DNA of 50,814 nucleotides from positions 1 to 50,814 of the forward strand of contig CALBGP010000022.1 of NCBI GenBank assembly GCA_937892845.1, in the 5' to 3' direction. Below the pieces are notes generated by a model, which worked only from the letters and a program-made list of their open reading frames with translations, ran no database searches and was not told where the DNA came from. Shown piece by piece: positions 32,069 through 40,711 of the stretch (position 1 is its first letter; every line of letters begins with the position of its first letter). Position numbers and translations under genes: made by a program. This stretch comes from an uncultured Eggerthellaceae bacterium (GTDB lineage Bacteria > Actinomycetota > Coriobacteriia > Coriobacteriales > Eggerthellaceae).

Positions 32069-33058
32069 ATGGCAACTTTTCTTGAAACCATGATTGAGCG
32101 AGCTCAGGCTGATCGAAAAACCATCGTATTGCCCGAAGGCAACGATGAGCGAACGCTGGCCGCTGCCGAAAAGATCCTCGAGCAGGGAATTGCTTCGTTG
32201 ATCATTCTGGGCGACGTTGATGCTATCAAGGCCAGCCCTTATGCTCTCGAGGGCGCCCGCATCATCGACAACGCGAAGGATCCGCTTCGCGAAGAGCTTG
32301 CAGGAATGCTCTATGAGCTGCGAAAATCCAAAGGCATGACCCCGCAGGAAGCTGACTCGCTCATGGATGATGTCATGTATTTCGGCACCATGCTTCTCAA
32401 GGCCGGCATTGCAGACGGTTTGGTTGGCGGCGCTTGCCACGCAACCAAGGACGTATTGCATCCCGCCCTGCGCATCATCAAGACTGCACCCGGAGCCAAG
32501 CTGGTCAGTTCAGTGTTCATCATGGAGGTTCCCGATTGCGCTTACGGCGATGAGGGAACGTTCGCGTTCGGTGACTGCGCCGTTTGCATCCAGCCTTCTG
32601 CTGAAGAACTGGCAGACATTGCGGTGTCTTCCGCCCGTACATTCCGCAAGCTTCTCGGTCGTGAACCCAGGGTGGCCATGCTGTCCCATTCGAGCTATGG
32701 CAGTGTCAAGGATGATGACACCGCAAAGGTTGTAGACGCAATGGCCGTTGCCCGTGAGAAGGCCCCGGAAATTGCTATCGATGGCGAACTGCAGGCCGAT
32801 GCCGCGTTGGTCCCCTCTGTGGCGGCCTCCAAAGCGCCCGACTCCCCTGTTGCCGGCAAAGCGAATGTTCTGATTTTCCCTGACCTCGATGCAGCGAACA
32901 TCGGTTACAAGCTTGTTCAGCGTCTTGCGAAGGCGGAGGCCTACGGCCCCATTCTGCAGGGTCTCGGCGCACCCATGAACGACCTGTCTCGCGGTTGCTC
33001 GGCAGAGGATATCGTGGGGGTTGTGGCCATCACCGCTGTCCAGGCTCAGGAAAACTGA
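32069..33058 (+). CDS. pta: Phosphate acetyltransferase
   Basis: A 329-residue enzyme that converts acetyl-CoA and phosphate to acetyl phosphate. It is the short Pta form (catalytic domain only). Family blocks: TIVLPEGNDERTLAAA, GLVGGACHATKDVLHPALRI, GDCAVCIQPSAEELADIA, MLSHSSYGSVKDDD and VLIFPDLDAANIGYKLVQRL. GAGGAGG (32056-32062) fixes the ATG at 32069. It faces ackA across a shared terminator instead of forming the usual pta-ackA operon. Together they yield ATP and acetate from acetyl-CoA. Confidence 0.95.
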   Translation: MATFLETMIERAQADRKTIVLPEGNDERTLAAAEKILEQGIASLIILGDVDAIKASPYALEGARIIDNAKDPLREELAGMLYELRKSKGMTPQEADSLMDDVMYFGTMLLKAGIADGLVGGACHATKDVLHPALRIIKTAPGAKLVSSVFIMEVPDCAYGDEGTFAFGDCAVCIQPSAEELADIAVSSARTFRKLLGREPRVAMLSHSSYGSVKDDDTAKVVDAMAVAREKAPEIAIDGELQADAALVPSVAASKAPDSPVAGKANVLIFPDLDAANIGYKLVQRLAKAEAYGPILQGLGAPMNDLSRGCSAEDIVGVVAITAVQAQEN

Positions 33059-33107
33059 GGTTGCTGCAACATCGAAGCTGTCTGTTTCGAAGAGAGCTGA
33101 CACGAAA

Positions 33108-33131
33108 AAGCCCCCGGTTTGCCGGGGGCTT
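33108..33131. terminator. Bidirectional terminator between pta and ackA
   Basis: AAGCCCCCGG (33108-33117) and CCGGGGGCTT (33122-33131) form a perfect 10-bp stem around TTTG. On the minus strand it runs into TTTTT; on the plus strand only TATC follows. It lies between the convergent pta and ackA genes. Confidence 0.85.
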
Positions 33132-33162
33132 ATCTGCCTGAATGCTGAACCGAAGGCGTTTT

Positions 33163-34365
33163 CTACCGATTCGAAATGATGTCGTAGGTGTCTTTGGCGA
33201 TCATGAGCTCTTCGTTGGTGGGAATCACGACGATTTTAACGGGCGATTCGTCACGAGAGATGAATCGCTCCCTGCCATGGTAATGCGTCTTGTTCTTTTC
33301 CTGATCCAAGATGATGCCGAGAGGCTGAAGCCCTTCGAAAACAAGGCGGCGCATGCGGTCGCAGTTCTCACCCACGCCTGCCGTCATGACGATGGCGTCA
33401 ACGCCCGCCATCTCGACGATGTACTGGCCGATGTATTTCCTGATGGAGTGGGCATACATCTCGTAAGCGAGAACGGCGCGCTCGTTGCCTTCTTCGGCGC
33501 CCTTTCGGATGTCGCGCATGTCATTGCTGATTCCCGAGACTCCCAGGAGCCCGGAGTGTTTGTTCATGAGCTCATTGAGTTCACCCGGGGTGAAGCCTTC
33601 GTTTTCGGCAAGAAATGGGAGAATGGCGGGATCGATGGATCCACAGCGTGTTCCCATCATGAGGCCATCAAGCGGGGTAAAGCCCATGGAGGTATCCATG
33701 GCGATGCCGTGGTCGACAGCTGCAAGCGAGCAACCGTTGCCCAAGTGGCACGTGATGATCTTGAGGTCTTCAAGGGGACGTTCGAGCAAAGCGGCGCAAC
33801 GAGATGCGATGTAGCGGTGCGATGTGCCATGGGCGCCGTATTTGCGGATATGGTACTTCTGGGAAAGCTCATAGGGCAGCGGGTACATATATGCTGCCGC
33901 TGGTAGCGTTTGGAAGAACGCGGTGTCGAATACTGCAACCTGAGGCTTTCCGGGCATCATGGCCTGGCAGGCGCGGATGCATTTGAGTGCAGGCGGGTTA
34001 TGCAGAGGTGCGAGCGCGCAGAGCTCTTCAATCTTGGCGATAACATCATCATCGATGTAGGCGGACGAATCGAAATAATTTCCGCCATGCACCACGCGAT
34101 GGCCGATTGCATCGATCTGATCAAGCGAGGTGATACCCGTACGTTCGCTGTGGATGAGCGCTTCGAAAACGATGCGCAGGGCTTCCTCATGGTTTTCCAT
34201 GTACTGCTCGAAGATGCGTTCTTCTTTATCAGCGCCGTGCTTGATGTAGGAATCCTTGCTCCCTACCCTTTCGCATAAGCCCTTCGCGATAACCTTGTTC
34301 TCGAATACGTCGACAAGCTGATACTTCAGCGATGATGAGCCGGCGTTTACCACCAAAACCTTCAC
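33163..34365 (-). CDS. ackA: Acetate kinase
   Basis: A 400-residue kinase of the ASKHA fold that makes ATP and acetate from acetyl phosphate. The N-terminus VLVVNAGSSSLKYQLVD and blocks GHRVVHGGNYF, VFDTAFFQTLP, YGAHGTSHRYI, CHLGNGCSLAAVDHG, DTSMGFTPLDGLMMGTRCGS and DAIVMTAGVGENC are all typical, with the catalytic Arg/Asp/His positions intact. Length equals the family norm. The HIT gene lies 19 bases upstream on the same strand. Confidence 0.96.
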   Translation of the reverse strand: MKVLVVNAGSSSLKYQLVDVFENKVIAKGLCERVGSKDSYIKHGADKEERIFEQYMENHEEALRIVFEALIHSERTGITSLDQIDAIGHRVVHGGNYFDSSAYIDDDVIAKIEELCALAPLHNPPALKCIRACQAMMPGKPQVAVFDTAFFQTLPAAAYMYPLPYELSQKYHIRKYGAHGTSHRYIASRCAALLERPLEDLKIITCHLGNGCSLAAVDHGIAMDTSMGFTPLDGLMMGTRCGSIDPAILPFLAENEGFTPGELNELMNKHSGLLGVSGISNDMRDIRKGAEEGNERAVLAYEMYAHSIRKYIGQYIVEMAGVDAIVMTAGVGENCDRMRRLVFEGLQPLGIILDQEKNKTHYHGRERFISRDESPVKIVVIPTNEELMIAKDTYDIISNR

Positions 34366-34384
34366 TGATAACCCCGCTATCTTC

Positions 34385-34729
34385 CTAGAGCGCCGGCGAG
34401 CCTGAATTCATGGGCGCGCCCCCAAGCACATGGACGTGGATGTGATGCACGGTTTGACATGCATCGTCACCGGTATTGACGATGACACGATAGCCTGATT
34501 GCGCGATGCCTTTGATTTCAGCAACGGTCTTGACGGTGCTGAAAAGCTTTCCCATAAGATCTTCGGGAATTCCGTCACCGATGTTTGCATAGTGCTCACG
34601 TGGAACAATGAGCGTATGGACGGGCATTTGAGGGGACAGGTCATCGAATGCTACGACGTAGTCATCCTGGTAGACGATGGTTGCTGGGATGTCCCCAGAT
34701 GCGATTTTGCAGAATACACAATCTGACAT
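34385..34729 (-). CDS. HIT-family nucleotide hydrolase (HinT-like)
   Basis: A 114-residue purine-nucleoside phosphoramidase-type protein. It starts SDCVFCKIASGDIPATIVYQ and carries the histidine triad as HHIHVHVLGG near the C-terminus, with DVVAFDDL-like and VPREHYANIGD motifs in between. ATG 34729 is selected because the family begins there and GAGGAG lies upstream; an in-frame ATG 39 bases earlier has no support. Upstream of ackA on the same strand. Confidence 0.92.
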   Translation of the reverse strand: MSDCVFCKIASGDIPATIVYQDDYVVAFDDLSPQMPVHTLIVPREHYANIGDGIPEDLMGKLFSTVKTVAEIKGIAQSGYRVIVNTGDDACQTVHHIHVHVLGGAPMNSGSPAL

Positions 34730-34797
34730 CGGCAATCTCCTCTCAAAGCGCAAAGAGCCAATATGCATATTATTCTAGTGCGCGCAAACCCGCGGGA

Positions 34798-35046
34798 TTA
34801 CGAAAGGGTGGTATCGGTGGTCGCATCATCGGTGGATGACTCAAGCTGGCCCACCAATACGTCCACTTTCTGCTGCGCGGAATTCAGCCGTTTCTTCAAA
34901 TCGGCCAGCAAGGCAATGCCTCGCTCGTAATTGCTCAGGCTTTCTTCGAGCTCGAGAGAATTGCTTTCCAGCAATGCAACGATGGAATCAAGCTCAGACA
35001 TGGCCTGGCGAAAAGACATGGATTCAATGGGAGTGGATTCAGGCAT
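34798..35046 (-). CDS. xseB: Exodeoxyribonuclease VII small subunit
   Basis: An 82-residue helical protein: SFRQAMSELDSIVALLESNS, LELEESLSNYERGIALLADL and CKKRL-like DLKKRLNSAQQKVDVL form the characteristic XseB hairpin. It binds XseA to make the single-strand-specific exonuclease VII. ATG 35046 follows AAAGGGG and overlaps the xseA stop by 8 bases. The final 15 residues are Ser/Thr/Asp-rich. Confidence 0.93.
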   Translation of the reverse strand: MPESTPIESMSFRQAMSELDSIVALLESNSLELEESLSNYERGIALLADLKKRLNSAQQKVDVLVGQLESSTDDATTDTTLS

Positions 35047-36427
35047 CTTCGCCCCTTTCATCAATGGAATCGACTGTGCAATGAATGATTGCATCGGAAA
35101 CGGTTACGTGCATAGGGTGACCGGGGATGGCGTCGGCACCATGGGAGATAACGTGTCCGTTATCGTCTCGGGCCATCGAGTATCCTCTGGCCAAGACAGA
35201 TAGCGGCGAAAGCGCGTGCAACCTGCCTGCACGCAGGGCCAGCATGTTCTCGAACGTTTGCGGTATAGAGCGGCTGAGATTGACAAGGCGATTGTCGAGC
35301 GCATCGACCCGGGCCTTGTCACGCATGAGCCCTGCGGGTATCGCACGCACGAGTCGTCCTTGAAGCTCTTCGATAGCTCGGAGATAGCTGGAGGTGGTAG
35401 CGGGGAGCAGGCGCTCCAATCTGGCATGCAAAGTGTCAAGCGCAATGGATTCACTGGCGAATAGTCCGTCGGTATCCGTGAACAAAGGCCGTGTTGCGAA
35501 ACGATCGAGATACGATCTGCTCAATTCAAGCCTGCGGGACAGCTGCAAGCTCATTCGCGCGCCTCGTTGGTCGAGGGCTGCGGTAAGGGAGGATGACTCG
35601 GGACACGCGGCCTGCGCGGCGCCTGTAGGTGTTGAGGCGCGAACGTCGGCGACCAGATCGGCGATGGTGGTATCCGGTTCGTGACCGATGCCTGTGATGA
35701 TGGGCGTCGTGCATGCGGCGATTGTGCGGGCCAGGCCTTCGTCGTTGAATGGCATGAGGGATTCCAGAGAACCGCCGCCGCGCACAAGCAGAATGACGTC
35801 GCAACCCTGGGCGTCCATGAACCTCAACGCATCGGATATGCCCTCGGCAGCGCCAGGTCCTTCGACGGGAATTCCCGCGATAGCAACGCTTGCCATGGGA
35901 TATCTGCGTCTGAGGGTGCGGAGGGCGTCATGGACGGCGTCTCCGCGCGGAGAAGTCACGATGCCTATGCGCTCTGGATAGGCGGGAATGGCCTTTTTCC
36001 GGTTCTCGTCCATGAGGCCCTGTGCGCGCAGGGTGCGCGCAAGGTTCGCTATCCGTTTGCGGAGTTCGCCCTCACCTTGCAATGTGAGGCTGGAAACATC
36101 GAAGCTCATCTTTCCCGTGGCAGGATAGACGCTGAACCTTCCTTTAAGCTCGACTTTGTCGCCTTGCGAAATTTCAACGCCGTTCGCGCGGTATTTGTTA
36201 TTCCACATCATGCACGGCAAAGAAGACTTCGCGTCTTTGACGGTGAAGTAAACGGCTTTGTACCCAGCTTTTGCGTTGACTTCGGAGACCTCGCCGGCAA
36301 TGCAGATGGTGAGGTTTTCCAGCGTGGACTTCGCAAGCATCAAAGCCGAAGTGACCGAAAGCGGTTCCTGTTGTGTGGATTGCTTGGCTCCTGGCGAGCT
36401 GAATCCTTCAATGCCGTATTGCTGCAT
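35039..36427 (-). CDS. xseA: Exodeoxyribonuclease VII large subunit
   Basis: A 462-residue nuclease subunit. N-terminal OB fold (LTICIAGEVSEVNAKAGYKA, YFTVKDAKSSLPCMMW), then the catalytic domain: PERIGIVTSPRGDAVHDAL, LLVRGGGSLESLMPFNDE, TPIITGIGHEPDTTIADLVA and DVRASTPTGAAQAACP, followed by a long coiled coil. With XseB it degrades single-stranded DNA from both ends. It starts 17 bases upstream of the end of the YugP-like gene region and overlaps xseB. A 20-residue N-terminal extension before the OB fold is Gln/Ser-rich. Confidence 0.95.
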   Translation of the reverse strand: MQQYGIEGFSSPGAKQSTQQEPLSVTSALMLAKSTLENLTICIAGEVSEVNAKAGYKAVYFTVKDAKSSLPCMMWNNKYRANGVEISQGDKVELKGRFSVYPATGKMSFDVSSLTLQGEGELRKRIANLARTLRAQGLMDENRKKAIPAYPERIGIVTSPRGDAVHDALRTLRRRYPMASVAIAGIPVEGPGAAEGISDALRFMDAQGCDVILLVRGGGSLESLMPFNDEGLARTIAACTTPIITGIGHEPDTTIADLVADVRASTPTGAAQAACPESSSLTAALDQRGARMSLQLSRRLELSRSYLDRFATRPLFTDTDGLFASESIALDTLHARLERLLPATTSSYLRAIEELQGRLVRAIPAGLMRDKARVDALDNRLVNLSRSIPQTFENMLALRAGRLHALSPLSVLARGYSMARDDNGHVISHGADAIPGHPMHVTVSDAIIHCTVDSIDERGEDA

Positions 36428-36443
36428 GGACTCTGACCTTCAG

Positions 36444-37127
36444 CTAGTTCTCTGAACGCGTGGAGATGATCAGGTAGACCAGCTGGAGCAAAGAGGTCAA
36501 AGCGGCTGCGACATAGGTAAGCGCGCACGCGCGGAGGACGGAGGTTGCACCTTGGAGTTCGGCCGCATTGACGCCCGTGGACTGCAGGTACGCAAGTCCC
36601 CTTCGGGAAGCGTCGAATTCAACGGGCAAGGTGACCAGCTGGAAGAGCAAGGTGGCCGCGAAAAGGATGATGGCCAGTTTGACGAAGCCCGCCAAGCCCA
36701 TGAAAAGTCCGAGCAAGAGGATGATGAACCATGCATTCGAGGCAAGGTTCACGACGGGAACCAGCGCGCTGCGGATCTTCATGAACGTGTACCCGGTGGC
36801 ATACTGCTCCGCGTGACCGACTTCGTGGGCAGCGGTTGCGATGGCGGTGATGGAGCCGTAGGTGTACTCATCAGGACCCAGGGTTACGGAGTTGTCTCTA
36901 GGGTCAAAATGATTCTGGCCGTGTCCGCCACGATGCAGACCGACGGGGCCGAGGTTTCGGTCTATGATCATACGTTGGGCCATCTGTGCGCCGCTGATAC
37001 CGAGCTGCGAGGGCACGTGGCTGTATTTCTTGAGCTGGTGGCTCACGTACCATTGCGCCGCGCCCGCAATAACGAGCGTGAGGACGGTAACGGCAATGTA
37101 GAGACCCATATCGCCCGTGTAGAACAT
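36444..37127 (-). CDS. YugP-like membrane zinc metallopeptidase
   Basis: A 227-residue membrane protein of the neutral zinc metallopeptidase 2 (YugP) family. One helix at the N-terminus (MGLYIAVTVLTLVIAGAAQW), a cytoplasmic segment with the zinc motif AAHEVGHAEQYA, and then three to four helices. The DASRRGLAYL region supplies the family's third conserved block. AAAGGATT lies before the ATG. Substrate unknown. Upstream of xseA on the same strand, 16 bases apart. Confidence 0.9.
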   Translation of the reverse strand: MFYTGDMGLYIAVTVLTLVIAGAAQWYVSHQLKKYSHVPSQLGISGAQMAQRMIIDRNLGPVGLHRGGHGQNHFDPRDNSVTLGPDEYTYGSITAIATAAHEVGHAEQYATGYTFMKIRSALVPVVNLASNAWFIILLLGLFMGLAGFVKLAIILFAATLLFQLVTLPVEFDASRRGLAYLQSTGVNAAELQGATSVLRACALTYVAAALTSLLQLVYLIISTRSEN

Positions 37128-37216
37128 GGGAAATCCTTTCTACCGGTAATGCGCTCCGGCAAGCATGTGAGAATTGGAATCTGTCGTGAATTGTAATGGA
37201 AGACCAGGTTGCCCTC

Positions 37217-38368
37217 TTAATCACGTGGTTGTTTCGTAACCTTCAGCACCCCATCTTCAATGGAAAGGGACAATTCCCCTGAAATTAGCTCCATGACCTC
37301 ATCTCCCACCAGAGCCTTTCGCCATCCGGTAAGCAGCTCGCAGTCTTTCGTGTGCCCACGCGCTATGCGAACGAGCTCATCATGCGACGTGAGTGCGGCG
37401 AAAGCTATGTCGTTTTCGCGAGCCCTGAGACGGCAGAGGGATGTTATCAGGTCAACCTGCGCGTCAACATTGACCTCGTGTCGGGAAGGAGCGTAAAGCG
37501 AAGGCAAAGCTTCTTCCGGTTTCGACATTCCGGTGAGAATGCAGTCGAGGACAGACCTGGCGTCAGACATTGAAAGCGATTCCCTTACGCCGCGCACCAT
37601 GAATAGCTCATCGAGTGATTCCGGCTCCCGTTTGCATGCTTCAACGATCTGCTCATCGGAGATGATCCATTTTCTAGGGACATTGCGGCTCATTGCCTCC
37701 ATTTCACGCCATGCGGCAATTTCCCGTGCTGCGGAAAGCTGGATGCGTGAAAGCTGATTGACCCGTCTGAGCTTGAGATAGCGTGTGGAGGGGTCAATGA
37801 CATAGCGGCTTGGTTCTATGAGGTCCGCAAACTCCTTATCGAGCCACGTGCTTCGACCTTTCGACTCCAGCTTTTCACGCATGGATCGATAGATCTTAGG
37901 AAGATAGATGACATCATCGAGGGCGTATTCTATCTGCGAATCAGATAGGGGCCTGCGAGACCAGTCCGTGTATGAATCGGCTTTCTTGAGCCTGACGTCG
38001 CACTCCCCTTGCACAAGCGCGGCGTATCCGATGTGCAGCGTATGCCCCAAGAGCGCCGCTGCCGCCTGCGTGTCGAAAATCGGAGATGGGAGCATGCCCA
38101 GCTCGTGGTTGATGATCTCAAGGTCTTGGCTTGCGGCATGAAAGATCTTGACGATCCCTTCGTCTGCAAACAGTTCCGTGAGCGGGGTAAGGTCCTTCAC
38201 GGCGAATGGGTCAACGGCAACGGCTTCGGTATCTGTTCCGAGCTGGATGAGACAGAGGCGCGGCCAGTAGGTTTTCTCACGGAGAAATTCGGTATCCACC
38301 GCAAGAACATCAGAGCTTCGTGCACGCTTTACGAAAGCCGCAAGCTGTGTGGCATTGGTTATGAGCAA
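37217..38368 (-). CDS. rnd: Ribonuclease D
   Basis: A 383-residue 3'-5' exoribonuclease. The DEDDy active site is visible: LAVDTEFLREKTYWP (Asp, Glu), FHAASQDLEIINHELG (Asp) and YALDDVIYLPKIY (Tyr, Asp). HRDC-type helical domains follow (WREMEAMSRNVPRKWI, LDELFMVRGVRE). RNase D trims tRNA and other small RNA 3' ends. No strong Shine-Dalgarno is seen before ATG 38368. Confidence 0.93.
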   Translation of the reverse strand: MLITNATQLAAFVKRARSSDVLAVDTEFLREKTYWPRLCLIQLGTDTEAVAVDPFAVKDLTPLTELFADEGIVKIFHAASQDLEIINHELGMLPSPIFDTQAAAALLGHTLHIGYAALVQGECDVRLKKADSYTDWSRRPLSDSQIEYALDDVIYLPKIYRSMREKLESKGRSTWLDKEFADLIEPSRYVIDPSTRYLKLRRVNQLSRIQLSAAREIAAWREMEAMSRNVPRKWIISDEQIVEACKREPESLDELFMVRGVRESLSMSDARSVLDCILTGMSKPEEALPSLYAPSRHEVNVDAQVDLITSLCRLRARENDIAFAALTSHDELVRIARGHTKDCELLTGWRKALVGDEVMELISGELSLSIEDGVLKVTKQPRD

Positions 38369-38442
38369 CTGAATTCCTTATATCGAGAGTTGGCGTATTT
38401 GCTTCATGGGTTATCATTCTAACTGAGAAAGAGGTGCTCCCC

Positions 38443-39360
38443 ATGAAACTGCTTATTATCAATAATTTGGCATCCGGGTATCGCGAGGGCTCGATCTACG
38501 ACTTCATGCGTTCATTCGCATTGGATGGGGATGAGGTCTGCGTCAGGTCAACAAACGGCTCATCTCAGATTGCCCCCATGCTTTCGGATGCAGCTGACTT
38601 CGATGCGGTGGTGGCCTCCGGCGGTGACGGTACGGTTGCCACGGTTGCCTACCATCTCCGTGATACGGGAATTCCGGTGCTCCCCTTCCCCGCCGGTACG
38701 GCCAATCTGCTTTCTCTTAATCTCCTTTCCCCCAATGAGCCCCATGCTCTGGCAAAAATGGTTCGGGAAAACCTTCAGCTGGACTTCGATCTAGGTGAGA
38801 TCATCACTGATGAGCGCAACTTCGGATTCGCCATCATGGCGGGAGCTGGATACGATGCGCTCATCATGAAGGAAGCAGCCACCCATAAGCTTTTCTGGGG
38901 TCCCATGGCCTATCTTTCGGCTGCGATTGCGCATATTGAGCCGCAGTATTCGCACTTCACCATCAAGCTTGATGATGACCGCGTTATCGAAACGGACGGA
39001 ATCGGCATTCTTGTCACGAATTTTTCCAAAATTCAGTTCGACATTCCCATCACCCATGATAATGAGCCGCGTGACGGACTTTTGGGCATCGTCGTTCTGA
39101 AAACCAAAAACGCCATCGGCCTTTTACCTGCGGTGTTCTCTGCGATTCTTGACCGTGATGGTGAGTTCCCTGACCGAAGCAGTGCACTTGAAATACATCA
39201 CGCCCGTGAGGCCCATGTGGTGGCCGATCCTCCTTTGGAGATTCAGTACGACGGCGAAACAACCGGAATCACCACGCCGTTTACTGCGCGCATCTTGCCT
39301 GCAGCGTGCAGGATGATCGTGAGCAACGAGGGTTTCAAGGCGTTTTCCGCTCAAGCCTAG
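38443..39360 (+). CDS. Diacylglycerol kinase-like lipid kinase
   Basis: A 305-residue protein of the DAGK/YegS/DgkB family. The nucleotide-binding loop is VASGGDGTVATVAYHL, followed by PVLPFPAGTANLLSLNL; the C-terminal beta domain contains GLLGIVVLKTKNAIGLL and PPLEIQYDGETTG. It phosphorylates a lipid such as diacylglycerol and so returns it to phospholipid synthesis. ATG 38443 is preferred over one 9 bases earlier because GAAAGAGG is correctly spaced. Divergent from rnd. Confidence 0.9.
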   Translation: MKLLIINNLASGYREGSIYDFMRSFALDGDEVCVRSTNGSSQIAPMLSDAADFDAVVASGGDGTVATVAYHLRDTGIPVLPFPAGTANLLSLNLLSPNEPHALAKMVRENLQLDFDLGEIITDERNFGFAIMAGAGYDALIMKEAATHKLFWGPMAYLSAAIAHIEPQYSHFTIKLDDDRVIETDGIGILVTNFSKIQFDIPITHDNEPRDGLLGIVVLKTKNAIGLLPAVFSAILDRDGEFPDRSSALEIHHAREAHVVADPPLEIQYDGETTGITTPFTARILPAACRMIVSNEGFKAFSAQA

Positions 39361-39426
39361 TCAATGGCCTCAGCTGCAAAGTCGGCAAAGGCCATTGACA
39401 GATGTCTCGGTATTGCGATGACCGCA

Positions 39427-40482
39427 TCATTCGGCATCGTCTGGAGCTTGCGAATGTTCCCGTGAACGGTGCTTCGCTCCGTACCAAATCGGCTTGCCCG
39501 TGCGAACCATGATTTCGCGCCGCTGCTGCGTTACCTTCAGCGCGTTATCCAGGAAGCTTGTAAGAGCGGGACCATGTGTTTCGTTGCGCGCATAGAGCGT
39601 GATTACGATGTAGAGTTTCTTGCCGTCTGCGAATGGGCGTATGGGTTCATACGTGTTTTCCAAATGCTCATCGGCGGTTGTGAAGTTCTCGCAATCCACC
39701 AAATCCAAGAGGAGGACACCGTCTTCGTAGTTTCGGGTCCAGAAATCCTGGTTGCTTTCAGTAGTCACGAATTGAATCTGGGGAGAGAACCCTTCGGAGA
39801 TGCAGATTCTCCTGAAGTCGGTGATGAGGCTATCGTAAAGATTGGTTGCCATGCCGAAAAACTGGGCGTCAGCAAAATCTTTCAGCGTCAGATTCTCCTT
39901 CGTTTCCAGTATAGGTGAATTCTTGCGCACTCCAAGCCTTAATTCGCCCATGTAGCCATACAGCGGGATGGCTGTGAACCGTCCTTTGTACTCATCTGGC
40001 AACTCTGGAACTTCAAACGGGGTTTCCGTGATGTTGAACTGGAATCCGATGTCGATATGTCCCGCGTCAAGTGATTCGAGAGGGTTCTGGTAAGGCTTGC
40101 AGCGAACAACGTCGAATGTGACCCCCGGGAAGTGCTTCTTGATCTCACCTTTGAAGTACTGGGCCTCATTGTGGAGGGCCTCGAAGAACGTCAGGCTCTG
40201 AAGGCGGATAAGCTCAAGTTCGTGTCCGTTCATGGCGGACAATTGCAATTCCGTCGTCTCCGTCAGCGCTACCACCTTGCTGGCATACTCCATGACAATG
40301 CGACCCGCTTCTGTGGTGATAAGCGGAGTGGTGTCGAAGAAAACCTTTTGTCCGATCTCACGTTCAAGTGCAGCGATGTGCTTGCTGAGCGCAGGCTGTG
40401 ACATATAGAGAGCTTTGGCCGCCGATGTGATGCTTCCGTGTCTGACCACTGAGATGAATTCACGGAGGGTTTCTATCTGCAT
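39427..40482 (-). CDS. LysR-type transcriptional regulator
   Basis: A 351-residue regulator with the LysR winged helix at the N-terminus (QIETLREFISVVRHGSITSA, AKALYMSQPALSKHIAALE) and a periplasmic-binding-protein-like effector domain. ATG 40482 follows AGAGGA; a 15-residue upstream extension is unlikely. It is transcribed away from the CoA-transferase gene with 229 bases between, so it probably controls the 40712-48680 cluster and itself. It is 50 residues longer than most LysR proteins, with a charged tail (RSREHSQAPDDAE). Effector presumably a hydroxy or unsaturated acid or its CoA ester (inference). Confidence 0.92.
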   Translation of the reverse strand: MQIETLREFISVVRHGSITSAAKALYMSQPALSKHIAALEREIGQKVFFDTTPLITTEAGRIVMEYASKVVALTETTELQLSAMNGHELELIRLQSLTFFEALHNEAQYFKGEIKKHFPGVTFDVVRCKPYQNPLESLDAGHIDIGFQFNITETPFEVPELPDEYKGRFTAIPLYGYMGELRLGVRKNSPILETKENLTLKDFADAQFFGMATNLYDSLITDFRRICISEGFSPQIQFVTTESNQDFWTRNYEDGVLLLDLVDCENFTTADEHLENTYEPIRPFADGKKLYIVITLYARNETHGPALTSFLDNALKVTQQRREIMVRTGKPIWYGAKHRSREHSQAPDDAE

Positions 40483-40540
40483 GGCTCCTCTTTCCCGGAT
40501 CGACGGCAATCCCGCTATCGAATTCAATGCGATTTACATG

Positions 40541-40604
40541 TTTTGCATCCCTGTCATTCTACACGTGCAAAATGGAATACCCCGCATTCCAAAACGATTC
40601 CAAA
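40541..40604. promoter_or_regulatory. Candidate LysR operator region
   Basis: In the divergent intergenic region three related elements stand close together: TTTTGCA/TGCAAAA (40541-40547, 40566-40572), the dyad TGGAAT-N7-ATTCCA (40573-40578, 40586-40591), and the direct repeat ATTCCAAA (40586-40593 and 40597-40604) with an 11-base period, about one helical turn. LysR proteins bind such dyad plus repeat arrays. No binding data are implied. Confidence 0.5.
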
Positions 40605-40711
40605 TCAGTAGTTTTCTGCATTTTACCCATGCAAGCACATCTCTATAGAGTTGGTCCCGTAAGGACGTTCCGAAGATTCGGGCGTCGCACCATCAAGAGA
40701 AAGGGATCATC

